Translations under genes and position numbers: made by a program
Notes under the pieces: generated by a model
Databases searched by the model: none
Seen by the model: only the letters and a program-made list of their open reading frames with translations
Told to the model about the DNA's origin: nothing
Shown: positions 12,401 through 23,734 of the stretch, in pieces
How positions within the stretch are numbered: position 1 is the stretch's first letter
How the letters are laid out: each line of letters starts with the position of its first letter
NCBI GenBank assembly: GCA_001683735.1
Contig: LUGG01000013.1
Span: forward strand, 1-64,000
Origin: Grifola frondosa
Taxonomy: Eukaryota > Basidiomycota > Agaricomycetes > Polyporales > Grifolaceae
DNA: 64,000 bases
Direction of reading: 5' to 3'

Positions 12401-13408
12401 CTCATACGTGAAGTGTCGATGGTGCTCCGGATTGGATATCTTGTCGCGAATAATAGAAACCAACCTCCGATGACAGAGGTTTCCCGCAAGGAAATCTACG
12501 GGACCCGACGAAGCATCTTGCGATGGAACGGTACGGATATTTTCACCGGAGTCCGCAGCCATGAGCTGCGGCCGTCTTCATCCTCCCATTCGCCCAGACC
12601 TAGGCCAGAGATAGTTTTCACGCTACCTGCCAAATGCGAATCCACACGTTGCCAGTTGGTTTTCGCAACGTCTTCAGGCTTGAAGTCCGGATGGGTATGA
12701 TTTTTGTCATGTTCATGAAGCTAGATTGAGATTTCTTGACTCCGTCGTTCCAATACCACTCTCCTAATAGGAAGGACGACTGATTTGGATAGGGATCGTA
12801 AGGATTCGCGATCAAATCTTCGGACTCTGTAATTCCTGACGATTGTATGTTCCGGGGCATGTTTGGGTGAGAAGCGATATTGACGAAACAATCCAAATGA
12901 GTTTCGGGATGACCGAAATATATTCGAGATGGACCTAAATGCGCAGAATGTATGGCGGAGGACGATGGTTGAGTAGACGGGATATTCGCAGACACAGGTT
13001 GGGAGATGGAAGGTGTAGCTACTGGCTCGGGGAGTATATCTTGGTAGCGTTTCGGGAGACAGCGGTTCTCTCTCCGGCTCTCCTTCTAGCGACGGGAAGG
13101 TCAAGACAGTCGTTGTCAACTGAACTGACTTGGGTGATGGGCCCATGTGAGCATGTCGCTATCGACGCGGGGGCGGTGGTCGTTGCCGATGTGGATGGGG
13201 CGGTTGCGGGGGAATTAGTGCCTGTGGCCTCCTGACGACGACGCTTCGCGGCTCTCCAAATGTCTTGCAATTTCGCGAGAGCACTAGCAGTGCGTTTCTT
13301 GTTCTTCGCGCATACCCGCCAATGATTCGAGAACGCGCCTGGTGAAGAGAAGGACCGCCCGCAAGGGCACAACTCGCAGTACGCTGTCGATGTCGCTGAA
13401 GAATCCAT
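9423..13408 (-). pseudogene. Plavaka-type (KDZ superfamily) transposase, frameshifted
   Basis: This encodes the transposase of Plavaka DNA transposons, a KDZ-superfamily group common in mushrooms. In order on the minus strand: an N-terminal C2H2-like segment (CELCPCGRSFSSPGAFSNHW, from ATG 13408); a Pro/Ser-rich linker; the transposase core with MFASDGTHLTECGNSKLWPL (about 12240), HCHREMLHAQWSILLDD (about 11980), FTYSADYPEK (about 11830), IRNLGRCPCPRC (about 11745) and DLMHEFELGVWKAVF (about 11395); then YWHGLAKLRIHT, HSLGDYMSTIQQFGTTD, the late segment VLRACHIIPAF and an acidic C-terminus ending at 9423. At least eight introns are evident. Two one-base frame changes are visible, near 13070 (between LPVARRRA and ENRCLPKRYQDIL) and near 9970-9990. 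All domains are present, so it decayed recently or carries assembly errors. I could not fix the element's terminal repeats. Confidence 0.85.
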
Positions 13409-13497
13409 CTCAAGGAAATGAATCGTTTAGAAGAATAATGAGAACATACAAAGAGAGGTTAGATACAGCACAGCCAATCGGCTAACAAATGACTCAC

Positions 13498-14053
13498 CGG
13501 CCAATGAGTCAACTACAAGAACAGCCTTGAGATCACGGCAATATGACTTGACACAGTGACGCATGGCTTTGCTAAAAATGGGAATGACTGTCGGCTTTTG
13601 TTGTAAGAATTTCATCGGTGAGCACGGCAGGAATGTCATGAGGTCAATCAAGGGAAGTCTTATCAAGCTCACGCATTGTCCGAACACAAGATGCATTGTA
13701 TTAAAAGTAAATGAGGGTGATTCCGCGAACGTAAAGGCATGCGTACAAAGAGGCATGCAGCCAATCCGCTGTACACACTGTCCGAGGCAGCAATGTAATT
13801 GGCAGGGAGAAGGGCTAGCCACCACAACACCGAAATACTGTAATTTCAAGGGTTGATGTCGCCTAGAATAATTTCATCAATTACGGAGGCATGTAAGAAG
13901 TGTACGCTCACCTCGTGCAACCACTTCCATGTCTATGTCGTGGAGAACGCATTCGTAGTGGATATCTGTGGACGTAACAGAAGCGTTGGGTATTAAGATA
14001 CGTTCGGTATCATTGTGGGTATTAGATAAATCAAATAATTCGAACTGATTCAT
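13498..14053 (-). CDS. Possible two-exon hypothetical upstream of the transposase
   Basis: The minus strand has a clean first exon from ATG 14053 to 13912 (begins MNQFELFDLSNTHNDTERIL), a good donor, an acceptor at 13838, and an open stretch to a donor at 13497. The reading frame does not join cleanly across the first intron in the expected phase, and the second exon is Cys- and Phe-rich without a known motif. It lies just upstream of the Plavaka gene on the same strand and could be its leader exons or a neighbouring fragment. Function unknown. Confidence 0.3.
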
Positions 14054-14115
14054 ATTAAATCAGCAGACACCTATAAAGCTGTAAGACTGAGTGCGACGTA
14101 CCTTCAAGCCCAGCA

Positions 14116-14798
14116 TGGCACCTCGCAAAGGAAAAGAAATTGCCAAAGTTCCCACTCCCCCCCCTGAGGACGACGACGTGACGGCTCCTCGACGGCACGT
14201 CCGACGCTGACGTTGCGTCAGCTTCGCGCAATCCTCGAAGCTCAGGCTGCCCTGAGTAGCGCTCCTAACGTCGCCCCTCCTGTTCTGGGTACTCCTGGCC
14301 AAGAGCCTCCGATTGCGGATCCTGCAGTGGCAGGTCCATCCGCTGAAGAACAACCCACAGCAGGCCCGTCCAGGGCTGCCTCGATCCATATCCCCAATGT
14401 GGAGAGCTCTGGTGAGTATTAACATCATCATTAAATCATTAAATGAATAAATGAACGACTTACACTTCACAGCGGATCTTGAAGCATTGGTCAACATCCT
14501 TAGGAACCATGCCATAAGGAACCAGGAGGCGATCGCCAGTGTCGATTACCTCGACACGTGCCTGACGATTATGCAGGATAGGTACAATGAATTAATTCAT
14601 ATTGTAAGTTCTTCTGTAAGTTGCTTATGCCGATACTAAAGAATAATCTAGCTCATTGAGCTTGTAAGTGAAATGCCCCAAGGGGAACAACAAAGACTCA
14701 CGACTTCTAGGTCATGTCCCTCAGCCAGCGTCGTTGAAAGGAGTGGTGGGATCGCTCTGGGCTTGAAACCGTTCTATCTTCAGACATGTATTAGATAG
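14116..14798 (+). CDS. Three-exon small hypothetical, frame break in exon 1
   Basis: This starts MAPRKGKEIAKVPTPPPEDD. Exon 1 runs to 14411, exon 2 is 14473-14603 and exon 3 is 14652-14798 with stop TAG. Exons 2 and 3 join exactly in phase (1 + 131 bases, then phase 0) with canonical GT..AG borders. Exon 2 is helical (LVNILRNHAIRNQEAIASVD). Exon 1 changes frame by one base near 14195, between APRRHV and LTLRQLRAILEAQ. It is transcribed away from the Plavaka gene. I do not recognise the family. The low-complexity Ala/Pro middle resembles proteins encoded near basidiomycete mobile elements, which is an inference only. Confidence 0.5.
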
Positions 14799-14893
14799 AA
14801 AAGCGGACAATGTGATACTGATTCTGTAAAATGTCAGAACGGTGACTTAAATGGATAGAAACAAAGCAAACTACTACTGAGATATACATAATG

Positions 14894-15289
14894 TCAACAA
14901 ACTGCATTACATCCTCGTGCGGCGCACAGGAGAACGAGAACAAGCGCGGGAGTGTCTGGAGTGGGGGGGAGTCTGGGCGGGGCTGATGGGGGTCCGTGGG
15001 GGTTGCGCTCCCTATCGAGGTGCGAGTACCTCGTTGGGGGATGAGTGTCGTTCAAAGACGACCGCGGCGTGCTTGAGGATGTGGAGGAAGTCCGGGTGCC
15101 TACCCTCATGGGTACACGCGGAGGTAAAGGACGTCGTTGCTGCCTTTGTAGCATCGACTGGACGGGCGCGACCCTCATTTCCTCGACATGTGTGGCCCTC
15201 ACCTCCTCGATGCGCGTGACCCTCATTTCCTCGACGTGCGTGGCCCTCACCTCCTCGACGGGCGCGACCCTCATTTCCTCGACGCGCGT
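14894..15289 (-). pseudogene. 3' part of gene Y, cut off by the Gypsy element
   Basis: The minus-strand frame continues the heptapeptide repeat of gene Y (units such as VEEMRVA, PVEEVRAT, HVEEMRVT, RIEEVRAT) and then a basic, Pro/Ser-rich tail to a stop at 14894. Removing the element and one copy of GCGT rejoins this frame with the repeat at 34849-34960 without any shift (EVRAT then RVEEMRV). The gene's first part is at 34849-36112. It has probably been inactive since the insertion. Confidence 0.75.
15170..15289 (+). repeat. 42-bp coding minisatellite at the element's target
   Basis: Alternating 21-bp units of the type ctcacctcctcgacgggcgcg and ctcatttcctcgacgtgcgtg. The array resumes at 34845-34910, on the far side of the Gypsy element. 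Read on the minus strand it gives the Val-Glu-Glu heptapeptide repeats of gene Y. Confidence 0.85.
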
Positions 15290-17310
15290 TGTAAGGGTTA
15301 TTGACGTACGTGAGAGTTCCTGTCTGAGAATAAATTTCTAACACAAGAATTTGTTCACAAAAGGATTTATTTTTCAAGCAAGGGTTCAGCAAAACTGAAT
15401 TATAAGCAGCAAGAAATTTAAAAGCCTTCAATACTTCAATGTGCACCAAGCGTGACGGGTTTTCCTACTTTTCCGGTCAGAGGCTCAGCCGAGTCCGGAA
15501 ATCCGAGATTTATTAAATATATAAGATTCAGGTACGTAGATTCCAAATGAATGTCAGGGATATTACTTGCTAACACTTGCGACTTCAATTCCTGGTCTTG
15601 TGAGAGTGCTCAACCTAGCCTACTGTCCTGTAGGGTCCTTGAGTCTTCCTGCCTGGGTCTGTACTTTCAGAGCACTTGTCTTGAACAGTCAAAACAGCCC
15701 AAGAAACTTCTTGTCTGAACTTAAACTTGCACTTTCCTTACGCCGCAATCTGCTGTCTTGCTACTGAGAATATTCTACTGCAGAGTACTCAACCTATCCT
15801 ACTTTCCTTGTAGGGTCCTTGAGATGCTCTTCTTGGACTTGTACTACCAGAGCCAGTCTGGTCAGGTGACAATCCAAGGTGAAATTCACACAGAAGGAGA
15901 GGGCACACAGATGTCTGGGGTGAAAGTGGATAAAAACTATATTGCTCTCAGAGGGGCAGTTTGGCCTGCTTTTATACCCTGAGGAAATTCCAGAACATTC
16001 CATGGAAATGACTCACTCTGACTCCCCCTGACTCATTTCTGGGTTGCCTTACTAATCCACCTCAAATCCTGACTAATCACGACTGATCATGATTATCCAT
16101 GGTCAATCCTAATTGGTCCTGACTTGGCTTTTCTGAATTAGTGCTGACAAATCAGAGTTCATCTGAGGTCATCTGATCATGTCTTAGTCATGGAACATTC
16201 TAAACTATGTTACAAAAGTATCAAAACTACGAATTCAGTACAAAGTCTTCCTAACTAAGCTTATTTCTACACTAAATCTTTCAATTCTATTTATATCTCC
16301 TACTTTTCTCCTTATCTCCACATCTAGGCCTTGTCTAGATGGTCTGGGCTCATGATCCAGGTGGTCATGTGATTGATCTGGACCTGTCGGGCTTGCAAAA
16401 TGGGGTTACAACTGATAACACTCCAAATTTGAGGGTGTCTTTTGACAAGCCTGGGTCGTATTGAGTTTCTTGACAAGGGCTAGGCCATTCTGGAACTTAG
16501 CTAGAACATGTAGACTGGTCTGGACCTTGTCTAGGTCCTTCCATTGTAACTTCTCAAGTCATGTAGTTCCTTCTTATAATCATTCTTATGTAATGTCCTT
16601 AACAAAAGATGCATATTTTGACTTGAAATAATGTGAGCTGAGTGCTGATTGGTGGGAAAATGGATACATTGTCATGTGACCTAATTCTTCCATCCATGTC
16701 CCTCATAGATCAGTAGAAAGTCATCCATCAGTCTCGCATCTCCTGCTTGCAGCATGTTCTTCGGCAATTCAACTATATCGCTGTTCGGCTTCAACATTCC
16801 TCTGCGATGAGCAATGTTCCAAATGATCCATGCATCCAACCATTCAAACATGGCTAGAATGGAATAGGGAATGCCCACTGCAACTTCCTGGGTGCCTGTG
16901 TAATGCTCCACAGCAACAATGACTCGAGTCTCCTGAAATTGAAGGATGCGGGTGATTCGTCCTGTAAACTCGATGTTGGGTCCCAAAAGACGAAGGGGAC
17001 CAGAAAAATAGATTGGGATAAGATGATCCTGGACTGGATCGAGGATGAGGATATGTTTACGAGTCTGTCGATGCACCCGATAGTAGGGAACCTGAGTATC
17101 ACGAGGGTACGAAATTGCCTGCATGATGGTGATGGACAGGAACAAGAATGCCTGGAACGGTTGAACAGAGTTTGTGCTTTATTTATGAGTATAAGCACGT
17201 GACCACTTCCCGATTTGATGTCCCATGTCATGTTACTTATTGATGACAGGATGTGCAAAATTGATGTTATTTTGCCATGTCCAGGTACCAAACACATTTG
17301 GTGCGTGACA
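15290..17310 (-). repeat. 3' LTR of the Gypsy element
   Basis: This is 2021 bp and nearly identical to 32825-34844. Differences are mainly one- to few-base indels (for example near 15383, 15690, 15990 and 17150). It ends TG..CA. In sense orientation a TATA-like box lies about 130 bp from the LTR's 5' edge (17178-17187), so U3 would be short and R/U5 long. It contains the reading frame 17124-16681. Confidence 0.95.
16681..17124 (-). CDS. LTR-encoded 147-aa ORF (3' LTR copy)
   Basis: The ATG at 17124 opens a frame starting MQAISYPRDTQVPYYRVHRQ and ending EGHGWKN. The upstream extension to 17145 has no ATG. Composition is protein-like (WLDAWIIWNIAHRRGM, LMDDFLLIYEGH), soluble and without a signal peptide or a motif I know. 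A TATA-like CATAAATAAA lies at 17187-17178, about 55 bp before the ATG. The same frame is intact in the other LTR at 34657-34214 with one silent-looking difference (near 16781). LTRs rarely encode proteins. The alternative is a chance open frame, and identity between the LTRs is no independent support because they are copies. Confidence 0.45.
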   Translation of the reverse strand: MQAISYPRDTQVPYYRVHRQTRKHILILDPVQDHLIPIYFSGPLRLLGPNIEFTGRITRILQFQETRVIVAVEHYTGTQEVAVGIPYSILAMFEWLDAWIIWNIAHRRGMLKPNSDIVELPKNMLQAGDARLMDDFLLIYEGHGWKN

Positions 17311-17322
17311 TCCGCCCCACAG
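17311..17322 (-). other. Polypurine tract before the 3' LTR
   Basis: In element sense the bases directly before the 3' LTR read GTGGGGCGGA followed by TGTCACGC. This is the expected position and composition for the primer of plus-strand DNA synthesis. Confidence 0.6.
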
Positions 17323-17496
17323 TTACTCGACTGTCCCAGTCGTAAATTTCTTTCTTAACTTCTCCCTTTCTATCTATGACTTCTGGTTCGCTGACTGACT
17401 GGTTCCCGATCTTATTCAAGTCTGGTTCATTATCTATAGACATAATTTGCTCATTATCATTCCATGTTTCCATATCTTCCTGTTCTATCTCCTGCA

Positions 17497-20400
17497 TTAT
17501 CGGGTACTGATAAATTCTGGCTCATCTGCCAAACTTTCCAGGTCATCGTCTGATGGATGGTATTGCAGAAGCCTGAATGCAGCTACATTCTCTCTAATTA
17601 TGTCTCCATTTAGTTCCTTCAAGACATATGCTCCTCCTCTGGTTCTTCTTACAACTTCGTATGGTCCTAAATATCTTGGCTTATGTTTTCTATTCATTTC
17701 TTGCTCAATAGCTGAGTTTCGCTTAAGAACTAGGTCTCCTGGTGAATATGATTCTCGAAATAATCGGTGAGCAAATTTCTTTTCAAATTGCTCCTTGGAA
17801 GTCAACCGTGATTTGGCTAGAGCTTTTGCAGCTCGGGCTATATCTTCTGGTCTACGTTCTAGTTGCCGTATTCGCAAGGCAGAAGGTCTGAATGAGACAT
17901 GTCTTTATGAAATCCTTCTACCAGAAAGGTGGCTTCTCGCAAATCCATTGGAAATACTGGATGGACTCCATGTAATAGATAGTAAGGACTGAATCCTGTG
18001 GCTCGTCTTGTGGTAACACGATCTGCAAATAAAGCATGTGACAAGAGATCTGGCCATTGGGATATTCTTCCTTACAGGTTTAACCAATGCTTCCCTCAGA
18101 ATGAAATGTCCTCGTTCAACTACTCCATTAGCTCGAGAATTATAGGCAGATATTCGTACATGAGGAATACCATATTTGAGAACTAATTTCTCAAATGCCC
18201 CTTTGGTCTCAGGTCCATTATCTGTGGTAACTTGACCTGTGGCCCCATATCTACAGACTATCTGTTCCCAGAAAAACTTTGCTACTGATTCTGAGGATGT
18301 ACTATTCAAGGCTCTGCTTCTGTTACGCCTGACAAGTCATCTCGACAAGCCACTATACATGTCTTTTTACCAGCTGTGGGCATAAACATTATGTCCATAT
18401 AGACTTTGGTAAATAAGGTGGCGTGTGGAGATTCGAAGAGGGATTGCTACCTTCCGAATGCTTCGCATTTGGCATTCTTTACATGATTGCACATGGTGAT
18501 GCACATCTGCTGATAAAATGGCCAAAAGAAGCGTAATCGTACAGTTTCAAAGGTAGCATACTCTCCTCGGTGTCCTAGTTCATCATGTGCTTGCTTGAGA
18601 ATTGCAATTCTCTCATTGCTTCTAACACTACACGTGTGGGTATTCCATTCTTCTGTCTCCTGAACATCATATTCTCTTTCACGAAATAATGCTTGCATCT
18701 TCTAGCAAATCGCAATTTTGCAGCTGGGTTGGGAAAGCTAGGCATTTCCAGAGTAACAAGAAATCTCTGATTTGTCGAAGAGAAATATCCTGAGATGTTG
18801 TAGTTGAAATAAACACTCTTGTGTCTGGTTCAATTGTCTCTGGAAATGGTCCATAGGTTTTCTTACCTGTTCTGGTTGCAAAAGCCTGACAAACAAAGCA
18901 ATATTGTCTAACCATTCATCATCGTCTCCTTCAATTATTTCTCCTTCTCCTAGTGCTCTTCGTGATAAGGCATCTGGTCCCTTATGTTGTGCTGCTGGCA
19001 CGTGAATCAATTTAAAGTCAAACAGAAGGATTCCCTGAATCCAACGGTTAATGGTCGCATTAGGCTGCAAGTCGGGTTCATTTAGCATTCCTTTGATGTA
19101 TTTTGCATCGACTTCAACATGGAGGTTCTTCACACCTACCAAGTATAGTCTGAAATGCCTCAATGCCCTATATAAACCATAAAGCTCTAACTTTGGCTGA
19201 CTGTAATTTGACTCTGTTTCCTTCATTGGTAAAGAACCATATCGAGCTGGCCTCTTTTTCCATCATCATCAATTTGTGAGAGAATAAATCCGACAGCATA
19301 CTTGCTAGAGTCTACTGATAAGATAATTGGATTCTCTGACTGATAGTTAATTGGACGAAGGGCAGGTGCTGATGATATCAATTCTTTAAGAGTATCGAAA
19401 GATGCTTGCCTACGTAAATCCCATGAAAATTCGGCTCCTTTAAAAGTTAATTCTTTCATTGGCCGAATTTGTTCAGAATAATTCTCTATCCAAATTCGAA
19501 CTGTTCCACATAATCCCATGAATCCTCTGACTTCCTTAATTGAGCGAGGAGTGGGCCAGTTCTGTATCTTGCATACTTTATCATCTTCTGGCATTCTTCC
19601 TTCCGGTGTACATTTCTGTCCAACAATTACTACTTGTGGCTTACAAATTTGGGACTTGGGTCCAGAAAATGTAAGTCCAGCTTGACCAACTCTATGCATT
19701 ATCCTATGAACATCTAGCGCATGTTCCCATATGAATCTTCGAATACCAGGATTTTGTGATAGAACTTCTGGATTTCCTTCTTTATCCGGATATATTGTGT
19801 TAGGACCTTTGATGGGTAAGTCATCAATAAACACATTTGCTATATGCGGAATTTCCTCTTGTAATACAAATGTCATACATGCTTGAAATTCTGCTGGAGA
19901 ATTTGTGAAGCCCATTGGCATTGATGTAATTCGTAACAGTCCAAGTGGTGAAAGAAATGCTGTCATATCTCTGCTGGTAATATCGACTTTTCTGGCATCA
20001 AAGGCCCAGAATAAGTCAAACACTGAATAACACTGTCTTCCTGCAAATGGTTCCACAAATGCATCCAATATCGGGGCACACCTGCATCTCGAATCGTAAT
20101 TGCATTAAGTGGTTGAAGATCATGGACAATTCTTAAATTGCCATTTTTCTTCAACACACAAAACCATTTTGATCTATAAGATGATTGACATCGCTCGTAC
20201 ACTCCTGCTTCAATCTTTTCTCGTAATAAGTTAACCACCTTATCTCGGATCCCTGGTGCTATGGGGATATTCTTATCAACCCATGGTACATGTGGTATTA
20301 CCGGAATTATATAAGGGGAAAAGTAATCTTCTCGAAATGTTCCTCGTTCAGTTTCATCAAAGGCTAGAACTCTTTCATTTATCTGAATTATATGCTTAAA

Positions 20401-21870
20401 TAATTTTTCTTCTTCAGGCCATAGAAATCCTTCTTCATTTATCTTTATCTGCTCTAATCGTTCTGTAGTCAGTCTCTTTGTGGGTACAAAGTCTGGTGGG
20501 TTAAAAGGTAGCTGTGATAATGAGTCTAGCGGGTTCTCCGGGAAGCATCGTTTTACACGTGCATCTTCTGGAAAGACACCGGGGACTGGTTTCACCCTTC
20601 GGTCCACTGGCTTATATACATATACTGCATTGCTCGCACAATCCATTGATTGTGTCATTCTGTGTTCTGCTAGGTAATTCTGTGACTTTATGCTGTTTGC
20701 GGGAAGCGAGATACTAATGGATGGTATACCACTCATTTTAGTATCCTTGGCTTGCTTCACGACTTCACTGAGTGTTGGCTGGTTGAGATAACAATAAATG
20801 GGGCTCTGAAAACTGGGGGTGGGAATACACCAAACTATGATCCAGATATGTCTAGTTTAACGTCAGTTACGGACGATTATCCTGATGTGCTACTGGAGGT
20901 CCCATCTGTTTTCGGCCATTTATCCATCCCGAGTTTCTTGGCCATAGTCTTCTTCAACATAATTACTCGCAATGACTCCTTGTCTCTTGCCTTCAGTTTC
21001 CCTAATGGTCTTCTTCGGCTCTTCCTTTTTCTGCCATGCCCTCTTGCCTTTTGGACTTGGGTCTATGGTTTAGGAGGTGGCGCATACAGCCCATCTTCCA
21101 ATTCTTCTTCCTCATCCTTGTTTACCTCTTCATCTCTCTCTCCTCCTGTCCTTCGGCCTCTATCTCTTCACTTGTGAATGATTCAGATAGCGGATGTTCA
21201 TATAGAGAGCAATCCATGATTGTGCCTCTCGTAATAAGCTTGATTCAAGTTGATAGAATTAGATAGTGAATGTGGATGAACTGAAAGGCTCTAGTAGAGA
21301 CAACTTCTGTTTGGAATGTTTTCCGTTGTTTTTCCTTATTTGCCTTTTCTTATTATGTCTACATTTTCGAGCTATATCTTCCATAGTCTGTTTCCTAGTA
21401 CGTGCTTGGGAAGCCTGTTTCTTTCTCTATAAGCTTTCTGTTTTTCTTTCTTTTCCATTTCTTTCAGCAACCTTGCTATGTACTTCTTTCTGAATTCTGG
21501 ATCCTCTACTCTTTTCTCCAAAGACTGGGGTGTCATCTGTGAAATTTCAGAGGGTGTCCTTCAGTTCTTGTCCTGCAAATCTCCTCTTATATACTTGGAG
21601 TGTCCTGGGCCTAGGCTCTTCATGAGTCATCTCTCAAGGTTCTAGGTCCTACTAGATGGGTTCCAGGTCCTCCAGAAAGTGGCCTGACATTTTTGCATAT
21701 TTGTACAAGGAATCATCTGAATATCCTGATTCTGACCTCTTTCCTGCTTCAATTCCTTGATATTACCTCTTGTAATTCTGTAGCAATTAACTCTCATAAT
21801 ATTTCGACCTGTCAAAGGTCTCAATATCAAGCATTTCCACCTCTGGTACTCTAGATATCAGTATTAATGT
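17497..21870 (-). pseudogene. Gypsy pol: RT, RNase H, integrase, multiply frameshifted
   Basis: In sense order: a Lys/Glu-rich linker (about 21860-20900, with VEDPEFRKKYIARLLKEMEK); reverse transcriptase (YKPVDRRVKPVPGVFPEDA, FVLKKNGNLRIVHDLQPLNA-like stretch, MPMGFTNSPAEFQACMTFVL, catalytic VFIDDLP near 19830); RNase H (ILSVDSSKYAVGFILSQIDD, KLELYGLYRALRHFRLYLVG, HKGPDALSRRA); integrase zinc-binding region (ELGHRGEYATFETV, about 18570); integrase core (QVTTDNGPE near 18230, ANGVVERGHFILREAL near 18130); and a C-terminal segment (RYLGPYEVVRRTRGGAYVL). Frame breaks: near 20063 (one C missing in a C-run), near 19260 (one A missing in an A-run), around 18720-18900, 18330-18450 and in the linker. 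It cannot make a full polyprotein as read. Homopolymer errors are an alternative. Confidence 0.9.
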
Positions 21871-22579
21871 CTTGGGTCTTGATTGCGCGGTTCGCGGCGC
21901 GGAAGTGACTAGCGCCAGTCACTCGCCGAGGTGACACCGAAGTCACCGCTGTGACTGTGCGGCGCGCTCAACGCGGCGCGTCTCTCTTGAGCGCTTGCGG
22001 GCGTCGCTTTCTCCGAGCTGCCCGCGCGCCTGTTCTCCAAGTGCAACATGTGACTTCAACGCGCGACGCGTTGCTGTGTTGGCATCTGGTTCGCGCTCGT
22101 TTCCTTATTGTCTCGTCTTCCCTTCTTTCCTGCTGGATTCTTTCGCGCGCTCGTTCCTGGCCTGCCTTCGGGCGCCGGATGATTCTCTCTCGGCCCTATC
22201 TAACTTCTCAATGTCCCCTTTGCCCTGCTTCGACATTCTCGCGCGCTGGCCAATTAGTTCCTTCCCAGGCCCTATCCGGGTGCTTAACGGCCTGCGCTGG
22301 CACTCTCGTCGGCGTGTTTCTGCGCTTGCTCGTTGATCTCAATCCTGATTTTACTGCTCACACATAATCCAGAGTTTTCGTCTAAGAATTTAGCTCGTAT
22401 TTTCGCCCCCGGCATACAGGTGAGTCTGTAACTACATATTTGCATACTGACATGTTGGCTTTCTTCAGATATCTTCTGTTAGTAAACGGACATCGGTTCC
22501 TACCTCGCTGCCCTCGCGCTCATCTTCTACCCTCGGCCGTTCCAAGCGGGGCACCCTCTTCCTTCCGCGTCCAGCGGTC

Positions 22580-22975
22580 ATGTTCGGTCGGCCTCCTTCG
22601 CCTGTGCCGATCGAATGGAGCGCGAGCGTGACGGCGGCGATAACGTCGCTCACAACCGGCAGTCCTCAATCTCCCACTCGCGCGCGGGTACGCTGAGGAC
22701 GGATTCAAGAGTGCGCGGTCATCTTCTTCGAGGACGGCTACGCGGGTCAAAGGTATGCCGACGACCGGATTCTTGCTCTGTTCTTCAAGTGCTGATTGTA
22801 TACGTTTCTTTAGCCTGCTCTCTGGCCGAACAAAGGGTACGTACGGCGCGTCTCCCTATAATTCGGGGATCCTCGCGGACACGGAGCTTTTGCGCGGATC
22901 CGGGGAAGTCTCACGCTCGGGACGGCGAGCTGCTTCGTCCGTCGTCGGGACACTTTCAATATCAGTAAGGGAGCT
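22580..22975 (+). CDS. Candidate spliced gene in cargo, structure unresolved
   Basis: An ATG at 22580 opens MFGRPPSPVPIEWSASVTAA and stays open to about 22690. A GT donor and a TTTAG acceptor at 22814 would join it to an open stretch (LLSGRTKGTYGASPYNSGIL) ending at a GTAAGG donor at 22970. A competing frame in the same stretch reads VIFFEDGYAGQRYADDRILA near 22700-22780, so the exon structure is uncertain. It converges on the minus-strand gene at 22962-23693. I do not recognise the product. Confidence 0.3.
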
Positions 22976-23693
22976 GCTGGCCTCGGATGCGCGTCCCTGC
23001 GATGGAACGCTCCTCTTCCACAGGTATCTCCTCGCTCTCTCTGTCTCCTCTCAGGTCGGTCTCCATATACTCAAGATCCAACTCGGCAAACTCCTTCTCG
23101 TCGTTGGTGCGCTGCATCTTTATGGCAGCCACCGCGACTTCGACGAGCGAACGGTACCGATCGTTAACCGTGGACGCACACCTAGTGGCCGTCGTCGTCG
23201 GAGGCGTGCAAGACGGCGAACGGGTATGTATATCGGCGAGCCAGGACGTACGGCGGAGTATAGTCATCGCGCGTAAATCGACTTGAACGGCGCGGTCCAC
23301 CATCACGGATCCTACAAGCGGGCCCGATGGAACGGCATCATCAGGCGGGTAGTCCGGGATGTTCTCTTCATTCAGCGTCGGGTTGCGTGGGTGTTCTTCG
23401 TCAACCGTGCCATCGAAGATGATGACGGCGTCCCCACGGATCGCACCGCTAGGGTCCCGAATGTAGGCGTCCCTGAGGAGGAACATGGCCGTCGGATCCG
23501 GACGCTGCGGGTTCTTCGACCAGGGGGCTATACCCATCGGACAGTAGTGCAGTTCGGACGCGGTCAAGACCGGGTTGCTTGTCGCGTGCAGCAGAGGTAA
23601 GCCGTACATCCGCTGGTGGAACTGATAGATTCGGTCCCATCGTAGGTGGGGCGTCGGCGGCGTGCTTGCTCGGAACAGGAAGGGACTCGTCAT
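22962..23693 (-). CDS. 243-aa cargo protein of unknown function
   Basis: Single-exon frame from ATG 23693 (MTSPFLFRASTPPTPHLRWD) to a stop at 22962. It has an N-terminal Pro-rich part, a middle with FLLRDAYIRDPSGAIRGDA and ILRRTSWLADIHTR, and a highly charged C-terminal third (KEFAELDLEYMETDLRGDRE). There is no membrane segment or known motif. A TATAAATA box lies 42 bp upstream of the ATG. It lies on the same strand as the Gypsy genes but has its own promoter-like sequence and higher GC than gag. It may be an accessory gene of the element or a captured fungal gene. An open frame also exists on the opposite strand over 22962-23276, but its composition is less protein-like. Confidence 0.5.
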   Translation of the reverse strand: MTSPFLFRASTPPTPHLRWDRIYQFHQRMYGLPLLHATSNPVLTASELHYCPMGIAPWSKNPQRPDPTAMFLLRDAYIRDPSGAIRGDAVIIFDGTVDEEHPRNPTLNEENIPDYPPDDAVPSGPLVGSVMVDRAVQVDLRAMTILRRTSWLADIHTRSPSCTPPTTTATRCASTVNDRYRSLVEVAVAAIKMQRTNDEKEFAELDLEYMETDLRGDRESEEIPVEEERSIAGTRIRGQQLPY

Positions 23694-23734
23694 GGTAAGT
23701 GGGAGTGCAAAATTTTGTCCGCTCCTTTGCCTCG

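Noticed and set aside
23283..23600. Plus-strand 105-codon frame
   Set aside because: Antisense to the TATA-driven 243-aa frame and of Arg/Gly-rich shadow composition.
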